Below, piece after piece: positions 1 through 8,900 of a stretch of DNA of 64,000 nucleotides (within the stretch, counting starts at the first letter, position 1; every line of letters begins with the position of its first letter). The DNA lies in the NCBI GenBank assembly GCA_029226935.1, contig JAQXYZ010000019.1:1-64000 (forward strand), in the 5' to 3' direction. The stretch is from Bacillota bacterium (GTDB lineage: Bacteria; Bacillota; Clostridia; Lachnospirales; Lachnospiraceae). The notes under the pieces were generated by a model that saw only the letters and a program-made list of their open reading frames with translations, was not told the origin of the DNA and searched no databases. The translations under genes and the position numbers were made by a program.

Positions 1-576
1 AGTAAGTACAAGAATTCCTACTGCAATCAGCATCAGTGCCACAACACTAATCGTAAGCGGCATATAGCTCGGATGCTCCCCCTTCCCCAACAGAAGTTTG
101 ATCATGATCAGCGTATAGACACCTCCCACTGCACCCATCAGATTAATAATTGCATTTCCCTTGCTACGCAGCTTATTAGGTGTTAAGTCCGGCATCAATG
201 CTACTGCCGGGGAACGATAAAGTCCCATTGCCACAAGAAGGGCAAACAGTGCCAGAATGAACATCAGTAAATTTGCATTCTGTTCTGCAAAAGTCAGCAT
301 CATGAGAAATACCACTGCCAGCAGAGTACCGCCTGCGATAAACGGAATTCTCTTTCCAAAAGGGGTGTCTACCTTATCAGATATGCTTCCGAAAATCGGA
401 AGCAGGAACAGCGCAAGCACATTGTCTGCCGCCATAATAACACCGGTAATCGTTTCTTCAAGACCAAAGGTTCCCTGCAGCATCAGCGGTATAATATTGT
501 CATACATCTGCCAAAATGCGCTGATGGAAAGAAATGCCAGCCCAATCAAAAAGGTCCGTCTGTAATTCAGCCTCAT
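1..576 (-). CDS. MFS transporter, partial (runs off left edge)
   Basis: Reverse-complement reading from ATG at 576 gives MRLNYRRTFLIGLAFLSISAFWQMYDNIIPLMLQGTFGLEETITGVIMAADNVLALFLLPIFGSISDKVDTPFGKRIPFIAGG..., an MFS-like hydrophobic pattern with the SDKVDTPFGKR loop; not in the ORF track because it is truncated. Confidence 0.85.
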   Translation of the reverse strand, partial: MRLNYRRTFLIGLAFLSISAFWQMYDNIIPLMLQGTFGLEETITGVIMAADNVLALFLLPIFGSISDKVDTPFGKRIPFIAGGTLLAVVFLMMLTFAEQNANLLMFILALFALLVAMGLYRSPAVALMPDLTPNKLRSKGNAIINLMGAVGGVYTLIMIKLLLGKGEHPSYMPLTISVVALMLIAVGILVLT

Positions 577-615
577 ATGTATTCCCTCACTTTACGGATT
601 GATATTGATAAGTTC

Positions 616-644
616 ATTTTATCCCTTTTCTTTCCTTTTGACAA
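616..644 (-). promoter_or_regulatory. sigma-A-like promoter for MFS gene (TTGTCA-N17-TAAAAT)
   Basis: Minus-strand TTGTCA (644..639) and TAAAAT (621..616), 17-bp spacer. Confidence 0.55.
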
Positions 645-714
645 ATGAATTAAATCGGATTAACCCACACCTTCCTAAATTTTTGTTTCATTTAACGGTT
701 TTTCCATAAATTCC

Positions 715-742
715 TTGCAAATTCCCTGTTTTCCTGTAAAAT
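715..742 (+). promoter_or_regulatory. sigma-A-like promoter for ABC-F gene (TTGCAA-N16-TAAAAT)
   Basis: Sequence motif about 50 bp upstream of the ATG at 792. Confidence 0.4.
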
Positions 743-791
743 AGGTAAAGATGAGCGTATTGATGTGCTTTGGAATCGAGAGGAGTTAAGA

Positions 792-2429
792 ATGATTAGT
801 GCAAATAATGTAACTTTACGAATTGGGAAAAAAGCCTTATTTGAAGATGTCAATATTAAATTTACAGAAGGTAACTGCTACGGTTTGATTGGAGCAAATG
901 GTGCAGGCAAATCCACCTTCCTTAAAATTCTTTCCGGTCAGTTGGAAACTACCAACGGAGATGTTACCATTACCCCCGGTCAGCGTCTTTCCGTCTTAGA
1001 GCAGGATCACTTTAAATATGATGCATATCCTGTTATGGATGTGGTTATCATGGGAAATGAACGTCTTTACCAGATTATGAAGGAAAAGGATGCCATCTAT
1101 GCCAAAGAAGATTTTACCGATGAGGACGGCATCCGCGCCAGTGAACTGGAGGCAGAATTTGCCGAAATGGATGGGTGGGAAGCAGAATCCAATGCCGCAA
1201 CCTTATTAAACGGTCTGGGAATCGACACTTCTATCCACTATGCCACCATGAAAGACTTAAACGGTAATGAAAAGGTAAAAGTGCTGCTTGCCAAGGCTTT
1301 GTTCGGCAACCCGGATATCCTGCTTTTAGATGAGCCTACCAACCACCTTGATCTGGATGCCATTGCATGGCTGGAAGAATTTCTGATTAACTTTGAAAAC
1401 ACTGTGATTGTGGTATCCCATGACCGCTATTTCTTAAATAAGGTATGTACTCATACCGCAGATATCGACTATGGCAAGATTCAGCTTTATGCTGGAAACT
1501 ATGATTTCTGGTACGAATCCAGCCAGCTGCTGATCAAGCAGATGAAGGAAGCAAACAAGAAGAAAGAAGAAAAGATTAAAGAATTGCAGGAATTCATCTC
1601 TCGTTTCTCCGCAAACGCTTCCAAGTCCAAGCAGGCGACCTCAAGAAAACGCGCTTTGGAAAAAATTGAGCTGGATGAAATTAAGCCTTCCAGCAGAAAA
1701 TATCCCTATATTGATTTTCGTCCTGAACGTGAAATTGGAAATGAAGTACTGTCTGTAGAAGGCATTTCCAAGACCATCAACGGCGAAAAAGTGTTGAACA
1801 ACATCTCCTTTATTGTAGGACATGATGACAAGATTGCTTTTGTTGGAAGCAACGAACTTGCTAAAACTACCCTGTTCCAGATTCTCATGGGCGAGATGGA
1901 ACCGGACGAAGGAACCTTTAAATGGGGTGTAACCACCTCTCAAGCTTATTTCCCCAAGGACAGCACTGCCGAGTTTGACAACGACTATACCATCGTTGAC
2001 TGGCTTACCGGCTACTCTCCGGTCAAAGACGTTACTTATGTCCGTGGTTTCCTTGGACGTATGCTGTTTGCCGGTGAAGACGGTGTTAAAAAGGTAAAAG
2101 TACTCTCAGGTGGTGAGAAAGTGCGCTGCCTCTTATCCAAAATGATGATTAGCGGAGCAAACTGCCTGATTTTGGATGAGCCCACCAACCATCTTGACAT
2201 GGAGTCTATCACCGCACTGAACAACGGATTGATTAAATTCCCCGGTGTAGCATTATTTGCCTGTCATGACCACCAGTTTGTACAGACCACTGCTAACCGT
2301 ATTATGGAAATCCTTCCCGACGGCAGCCTGATTGACAAAATCACTACCTACGATGAATATCTGGAAAGTGATGAGATGGCAAGGAAACGTACTGTTTATA
2401 CCAAGGAAGCAGAGGAAGACGATAACTAA
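792..2429 (+). CDS. ABC-F family ATP-binding protein (YbiT/YkpA-like)
   Basis: Two ABC domains: GANGAGKSTF, LLLDEPTNHLDLDAIAWLEEFL, VSHDRYFLNKVC; second LSGGEKVRCLLSKMM, LILDEPTNHLDMESI; start at MISANNVTLRIGKK preceded by GAGAGGAG. Confidence 0.93.
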   Translation: MISANNVTLRIGKKALFEDVNIKFTEGNCYGLIGANGAGKSTFLKILSGQLETTNGDVTITPGQRLSVLEQDHFKYDAYPVMDVVIMGNERLYQIMKEKDAIYAKEDFTDEDGIRASELEAEFAEMDGWEAESNAATLLNGLGIDTSIHYATMKDLNGNEKVKVLLAKALFGNPDILLLDEPTNHLDLDAIAWLEEFLINFENTVIVVSHDRYFLNKVCTHTADIDYGKIQLYAGNYDFWYESSQLLIKQMKEANKKKEEKIKELQEFISRFSANASKSKQATSRKRALEKIELDEIKPSSRKYPYIDFRPEREIGNEVLSVEGISKTINGEKVLNNISFIVGHDDKIAFVGSNELAKTTLFQILMGEMEPDEGTFKWGVTTSQAYFPKDSTAEFDNDYTIVDWLTGYSPVKDVTYVRGFLGRMLFAGEDGVKKVKVLSGGEKVRCLLSKMMISGANCLILDEPTNHLDMESITALNNGLIKFPGVALFACHDHQFVQTTANRIMEILPDGSLIDKITTYDEYLESDEMARKRTVYTKEAEEDDN

Positions 2430-2433
2430 AATT

Positions 2434-4113
2434 ATGAATATTGTTGATTTACATGTACATTCCAATAAATCTGACGGAAGCCTTACTCCCACTGAGCTGG
2501 TAAACTATGCAGTCGAAAAGGGTCTTTCTGCCTTTGCTCTGACAGACCACGATACCACTGACGGCATCGAAGAGGCTCTTAACGCTGCAAAAGGGAAAAA
2601 TATTGAGGTGATTCCCGGCATTGAATTTTCCTCCGAATATGAGGGGCAGGATATTCATATTGTAGGACTTTATATTGACTATCAAAGTGATTTTTTCAAA
2701 CGAAGACTTATCAATTTTGTAAATGGTCGCATTATCCGCAACCGGGAAATGTGCCGTCGTCTTACAGAACACGGTATTCCTGTCACTTACGAGGAACTGA
2801 CTGCTGAATTTCCTGACTGCGTTATTACCCGTTCTCATTACGCCAAATTTATGCTTAATCATGGATACACCAAAAGCCTTAAGGAAGCCTTTGACCGCTA
2901 TATCGGTGACCGCTGCCCCTGCTTTGTTCCCAGAAAAAAGATTTCTCCCATGCGTGCGGTAGAAATCATCTTAAAGGCAGGCGGCTTCCCCATACTGGCG
3001 CATCCCGTACTCTATCATATGAGCAGCAGCCGTCTGGATAAGCTGGTTTCTCTTTTGAAGGAAACAGGATTGCAGGGAATCGAAGCTGTATACAGTACCT
3101 ACACCTCTGCCGATGAAAGGGAAATGCGTAGTCTCGCTGCAAAGTATGATCTTTGCGTCAGCGGTGGCTCCGATTATCATGGGAATGCAAAGCCGGGATT
3201 GGATTTGGCTACCGGCTACGGAAAACTGTTCATTCCAGAGGAAATTCTTACAAAGATTAAAGAACGTCATCGTTGGATGAAGGAACATCCGGAACATCTG
3301 CGACCGACTAAAATTCTTTTTACCGATTTGGATGGCACTCTGCTTAATGATGAAAAGCAGATTGGCAGCTACACCCGGGATGTCCTTGGCAAGTGGTCTA
3401 AGACAGGACATAAACTGGTGCTCTGCTCCGGCAGAGATATTAACAGCGTAGGAGATGTAAAAAATTACCTGCAGCTTAATTTTCCGGGCATGTATCTGAT
3501 TGGCTATAACGGCGGACAGATTTATGACTGTGACCGTAAAGAAACCATCTACAAGGTTGCACTGACCATTGAACAGGCACTCCACATCAAGGAGACTGCA
3601 GATGCCTTCGGAATCCATTTTCACACCTACTCTGACACCAATATTATTGCTTTTCATGATACAGAGGAACTGCGCTATTATCAGAGGGTAATCAAAACTC
3701 CTACCCGCTTTGTGAAGGATATGCGTGAAGCGCTGCTGGAAGGTCCCTGCAAATGCCTTGCCATAGAGTTAAAAGATCATCAGAAAATGGAAGCTTTTCG
3801 CCTTGCGCTTCTGCCTTGGGCAGAAAAAGAAGGGATTTCCATGATTTATTCCAATCCCTATTATCTGGAACTGTTTCCTTCCATTTCCGGGAAAGGAACC
3901 GCCGTCAAAAAGCTCTGTGAGCTTTTAGGTATCAACCCCTACTTTTCAGTGGCTGCGGGGGATGCACAGAACGATCTTTCCATGATTGAAGCCGCCGGTA
4001 TGGGAATTGCCATGTCAAACGGCAGTGACGATGTAAAAATGGCAGCTACCACTATTACAGCTTATGACAATAATCATGACGGACTGGCACATGTACTATA
4101 TGATTTGATTTAA
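2434..4113 (+). CDS. Fusion protein: N-terminal PHP phosphoesterase domain + C-terminal Cof-type HAD hydrolase
   Basis: MNIVDLHVHSNKSDGSLTPTELVNYAVEKGLSAFALTDHDT (PHP) followed by TKILFTDLDGTLLNDEKQ...VAAGDAQNDLSMIEAAGMGIAMSNG (HAD); start 4 bp after ABC-F stop. Confidence 0.9.
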   Translation: MNIVDLHVHSNKSDGSLTPTELVNYAVEKGLSAFALTDHDTTDGIEEALNAAKGKNIEVIPGIEFSSEYEGQDIHIVGLYIDYQSDFFKRRLINFVNGRIIRNREMCRRLTEHGIPVTYEELTAEFPDCVITRSHYAKFMLNHGYTKSLKEAFDRYIGDRCPCFVPRKKISPMRAVEIILKAGGFPILAHPVLYHMSSSRLDKLVSLLKETGLQGIEAVYSTYTSADEREMRSLAAKYDLCVSGGSDYHGNAKPGLDLATGYGKLFIPEEILTKIKERHRWMKEHPEHLRPTKILFTDLDGTLLNDEKQIGSYTRDVLGKWSKTGHKLVLCSGRDINSVGDVKNYLQLNFPGMYLIGYNGGQIYDCDRKETIYKVALTIEQALHIKETADAFGIHFHTYSDTNIIAFHDTEELRYYQRVIKTPTRFVKDMREALLEGPCKCLAIELKDHQKMEAFRLALLPWAEKEGISMIYSNPYYLELFPSISGKGTAVKKLCELLGINPYFSVAAGDAQNDLSMIEAAGMGIAMSNGSDDVKMAATTITAYDNNHDGLAHVLYDLI

Positions 4114-4211
4114 TGCGGTGGTTTCTTATCCGCCAACATGTCCTTATAACTAGGTGTGCTCACACTGTTGTCAAAAAAAGCTGCAAAAAAACAAATTTTT
4201 TTAAATTTTGC

Positions 4212-4240
4212 TTGCATTATTCTCCAACATATAATAGAAT
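4212..4240 (+). promoter_or_regulatory. sigma-A-like promoter for tRNA-Glu (TTGCAT-N17-TAGAAT)
   Basis: Motif and spacing, about 30 bp upstream of the tRNA. Confidence 0.45.
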
Positions 4241-4271
4241 AATCAAGTGTGATGCACACAACCATTTAAAT

Positions 4272-4343
4272 GGCTCGTTGGTCAAGCGGTTAAGACGCCG
4301 CCCTCTCACGGCGGAAACAGGGGTTCGATTCCCCTACGAGCTG
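4272..4343 (+). tRNA. tRNA-Glu (anticodon CTC)
   Basis: ggctcgttggtcaagcggttaagacgccgccctctcacggcggaaacaggggttcgattcccctacgagct: acceptor ggctcgt/acgagct, anticodon stem ccgcc-ctctcac-ggcgg, T-arm ggggTTCGATTcccc; CCA not encoded. Confidence 0.95.
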
Positions 4344-4373
4344 CTCGCTGTTGATACAGCCCAACCCTTGAAA

Positions 4374-4408
4374 GTATTGAAAACGTTAGGTTTTCAATGC
4401 TTTTTTTA
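4374..4408 (+). terminator. Intrinsic terminator after tRNA-Glu
   Basis: gtattgaaaac-gtta-ggttttcaatgc followed by ttttttt. Confidence 0.8.
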
Positions 4409-4432
4409 TTTCAGTATGTCCCATCTAATGAC

Positions 4433-5920
4433 TTACTGTACCGCTATTTCCTTCACATATGTCCATGTCCTTCCATTGTCCTCGGATTCATACAAGCCAT
4501 TACAGAAGCCTATCTCTCCATAATAATCTCCATCTGCGCCTTGCCCTGCTTCCATATAAAGTTTTCCATTCTTTTCATATACTCTTTCCGGCATCACAAA
4601 AGGATTGTAATATGTTCCATCCGAAAGCTTTACTTTGGCAGATGGATATTCTACTGTTTCAAAACTTCTGCCTCCATCTTCTGTTCGGTAAAGCTTTCCA
4701 TACGCACCGCCGCTATAGGCCAGGCAGGAAAATCCTGTTTGTCCATCCTGCAGGAAACTAATCCATTTAGCAGCTCCACCGCTGCCCAAAAAAGGATCAG
4801 GATTGACCATAACAGCACTCTTTCCTCCATCCGCAGTAGCAACTAATACATAGTAGCTGCTTCCACATGCCCGGTCAACCGGAATTATTCGGTATTCTGC
4901 TCCATTAGCAGTTTCATAACTGCAATCCGGCTTCAAAGATAAATAAAATTGTATGGTTTCTTCCGTTAATTCTGTTTTCTCCGTTTCTTCTACGATATTT
5001 CCTTCTTTTATAACTTTTTTTTCATAAATCTTTGTCAAAATATTTTCTACAAAATCATATAAATCATTATATACATAAGAAATATTTTCTTCTGTAAAGT
5101 CCTGCATATATGGAAACTGATAATCAAATGTCTCAGCGCCATAATTAATTTTTATCATCTTATAAAGATCTTCATTTTCTACATAAGGAAGTTCCTTCAT
5201 AACATAAAGCAGCCAATTTGTAACGTCGAAGCAGAACCACTCCTTTTCCTCACTGGCAGATGAATGTAATGCGATAACAGGTATATAAGACTTTTCAATT
5301 CCCGTTCCGCTTTCCTCATACTCATGTGCCCGATTCCGCCCTGCAAAATAAGCCTCTGTCAAATAGCGATAATACTCCATTTTATAATTATCACTCATCA
5401 CCAGATCATTCTGTACTAAAAAAGAAAACTCTACCGTATCATAACAATAGAGTTCCCCCTCCTTGCCACAAGCTTTAACGCTGCCATAGCGTTTCTCCAT
5501 CTCTGCTGTTAACTGTTCCTCACTATAACCGGGAAATTCTTCCGCACCATCATACATAATCTGTAAAACTTGATTGTCCTGCTCACTTCCCATTAAAGTA
5601 ATTTGAACCCCTGCCACACCCCAGACAACATTCCAGTTTTCCTTTCGAAGCATTGCTCCGTCATCGCAGATTTCAAATTCAGTCTTTTTTATAATCTTAT
5701 CATCATATGTGACAATAATTCTCCCATATGTACTCCCAAACGGCCACTCCGGCTCTCCCTTCATCTGTAGTAGGAGTTGACAACGTTCATCCGGTGATAT
5801 CTGTGTATCAATATCTGTATACTTACAGGTTGTCACATACCAAAAGCTTCCTGCCAGGATCAAAAATAAACTTGCAAATATTCCTGCTATGAGTAAACAT
5901 ATTTTTATCGTTCTTTTCAT
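4433..5920 (-). CDS. Membrane-anchored/secreted protein with C-terminal BNR/Asp-box repeats
   Basis: N-terminal MKRTIKICLLIAGIFASLFLILAGSFWYV signal/TM; C-terminal YRTEDGGRSFETV and YESEDNGRTWTYV Asp-box motifs; ORF can extend to a TTG at 5938. Confidence 0.7.
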   Translation of the reverse strand: MKRTIKICLLIAGIFASLFLILAGSFWYVTTCKYTDIDTQISPDERCQLLLQMKGEPEWPFGSTYGRIIVTYDDKIIKKTEFEICDDGAMLRKENWNVVWGVAGVQITLMGSEQDNQVLQIMYDGAEEFPGYSEEQLTAEMEKRYGSVKACGKEGELYCYDTVEFSFLVQNDLVMSDNYKMEYYRYLTEAYFAGRNRAHEYEESGTGIEKSYIPVIALHSSASEEKEWFCFDVTNWLLYVMKELPYVENEDLYKMIKINYGAETFDYQFPYMQDFTEENISYVYNDLYDFVENILTKIYEKKVIKEGNIVEETEKTELTEETIQFYLSLKPDCSYETANGAEYRIIPVDRACGSSYYVLVATADGGKSAVMVNPDPFLGSGGAAKWISFLQDGQTGFSCLAYSGGAYGKLYRTEDGGRSFETVEYPSAKVKLSDGTYYNPFVMPERVYEKNGKLYMEAGQGADGDYYGEIGFCNGLYESEDNGRTWTYVKEIAVQ

Positions 5921-5966
5921 AGTTTTTATCGTTCCCAATATACCAAATTACTTTTAAACAACTCTC

Positions 5967-8900
5967 TTATGACACAAAATCAAACAAGCTGATCTGATTC
6001 GACTCCGGCAGTTCTCCCAGAAGATGCAGACTGTCCATCAGATCAATGATCGTCTTGGAAACCTTGGTTCTCTGGCGGAAATCATCCTTTGAAAGGAAAG
6101 GACCATCTTTCGCTGCTTCCACAATAGCATCGGCTGCCTTTTCGCCCAAACCGTCAATACTGTTTAGAGAAGGCATCAGCTTGCCATCCACAATCTGAAA
6201 ATTCCTTGAGTGTGCAGAAAAAATGTCAATGGGTACAAAATCAAATCCTCTGGCGTACATTTCCTGAACAATTTTCATATCCTTATAAGAGTCCTGCTCT
6301 TTCTTGGAAAGAGTATCACTTCTGCGTTTATAATCTGCCATCACGTTTTCAAGATGCTGCTGTCCCTGACACATCAATTCATAGGAAAAAGCAGATGCAC
6401 GAATGGAAAAATAGGATGCATAATAAGCCAATGGATAATTAATCTTGCAATAAGCAATTCTCCACGCCATCATAACATAAGCAGCTGCATGTGCTTTCGG
6501 GAACATGTACTTAATCTTCTTGCAGGACCAGATATACCAGTCCGGCACTCCTGCATCCACCATGGCTTTTTCCATATCCGGTTTTAAGCCCTTTCCCTTA
6601 CGGACGCTCTCCATAATGGTAAAGGACAGTGCACTATCCACCCCTTTGTTGATGAGATAAATCATAATATCATCACGACAGCAGATTGCGGTGGAAATGG
6701 TAGCCTTCCCCTCCAAAATCAGGGTCTGGGCATTTCCAAGCCATACATCTGTGCCGTGACCCAGACCGGAAATTCTGATCAGGTCAGAGAAGCACTGAGG
6801 CTTGGTGTCAAGAAGCATCTGAATAACGAATTCTGTTCCAAACTCCGGTATTCCAAGGGACCCTACCGGGCAGCCGTCAATCTGATCCGGCGTAATTCCG
6901 AGGGCAGAGGTATTCTGAAACAGGGACATAACCTGTGGGTCATCCAAAGGAATCTTAGTAGGATCAATTCCGGTAAGATCCTGAAGCATACGAATCATGG
7001 TAGGATCATCGTGTCCCAGAATATCAAGCTTAAGCAGGTTATGATCAATGGAGTGATAATCAAAATGGGTGGTAACAATATCTGTTGTCATATCATTTGC
7101 CGGATGTTGCACCGGGGTAAAGGAATTAATATCCTCTCCCACCGGCAATACAATAATGCCGCCGGGATGTTGTCCGGTACTTCTCTTGACCCCCGTACAT
7201 CCCACCACGATTCGGTTAATCTCGCAGGTACGCTTACGCTTACCCCGTTCTTCATAATAATTCTTTACATATCCAAAGGCTGTCTTGTCTGCCAATGTAC
7301 CAACGGTTCCGGCACGATAGGTCTGTCCTGCACCAAAGATAACCTCTGTATATTTATGTGCCTTACTCTGATATTCTCCTGAGAAATTCAGGTCAATATC
7401 CGGCTCCTTATCTCCTTTAAATCCAAGGAAGGTTTCAAAGGGAATATCAAAACCATCCTTTACCAGAGGTTTCCCACAGACGGGACATATTTTATCCGGC
7501 ATATCACAGCCTGCATTTCCGGCATAAGCCTTAACCTCCGGCGAATCAAAGTCATAGTAAAAACAGTTAGGACATCGATAGTGTGCACTTAAAGAATTTA
7601 CCTCTGTAATTCCCGCCATAAAGGCAACCAAAGAAGACCCTACTGATCCACGGGAGCCTACCAAATAGCCATCCTCCACTGATTTCCACACCAGTTTCTG
7701 GGCAATAATATACATAACCGCAAATCCATTGCTGATGATGGAATGCAGTTCCTTTTCCAAACGATCCTTTACAATCTGGGGCAGATCCTTTCCATAGAGT
7801 TCATGGGCACGGTTATAGCAGATATCTGTCAACGTTTTATCACTGTCAGGAATGACAGGAGGACACTTATCAGGGCGCACCGGTGCCATCACATCAATTC
7901 TGTCTGCAATCTTATTGGTGTTGGTAATGACTACTTCCTCCGCCTTGTCACTGCCAAGATATGCAAACTCTTCCAGCATTTCCTCCGTGGTACGAAGATA
8001 AAGAGGTGCCTGGTCATCGGCATCCGTAAAGCCCTTTCCTGCCATAATAATTCTACGATAGACCTCATCCTCCGGATCTAAAAAGTGCACGTCACAGGTT
8101 GCGACCACAGGCTTATTGAATTCCTCCCCCAGTGCTACTATCTTCCGATTCACATCCATCACATCTTCTATACTGTTAATAGAAGGGACTTTCTCGGATT
8201 CAATCATAAACTTATTGTTTCCAAGGGGCTGAATTTCCAGATAATCATAAAAATTGACCAGTCTTGCTATCTCAGAATCCGGTTTTCCTTCAATAATGGC
8301 ACGATACAATTCACCTGCCTCGCATGCACTTCCCAAGATCAGCCCTTCCCTGTGCTTCATCAGAAGGCTTTTAGGTACTCTGGGGCGCTTGCTGAAATAA
8401 GTCAGATGAGATTCGGATACAAGGGTATAGAGATTTTCTCTTCCAATATTGTTTTCCGCAAGGATAATGGCATGGTAGGAAGGAAGCCGCTTTACAATCT
8501 CCGGGCTGGAATCTCCCATCGCATTGACCTTTGCAAGGGTGTCCGCACCATTCTCCTTCAACATTGGAATAAATTTCACAAATATTTCTGCCGTCGCCTC
8601 GGCATCATCTACCGCCCGATGGTGATTCTCAAGGGATACCCCTAATGTCTTTGCCACTGCATCCAGCGTATGCTTCGCCTGATGGGGAAGCAGCACTCTT
8701 GCAATCCCCACCGTATCAACATAAGTAAATTTCCTGTTAAGCTTCTGCCTTGCTGCATTTTCCTTAATAAAGCTCATATCAAAGTTTGCATTGTGAGCCA
8801 CCAGTACCGCATCCCCACAAAATGCAAGAAATTCAGGAAGCACCTGTTCAATGAGGGGTGCATCAATTACCATGCCGTCATTGATGCCTGTCAGTTTCTC

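Noticed and set aside
257-565. Plus-strand 102-aa ORF
   Set aside because: Antisense to the MFS transporter on the minus strand
4113-4523. Plus-strand 136-aa ORF
   Set aside because: Reads through the tRNA-Glu gene and its terminator
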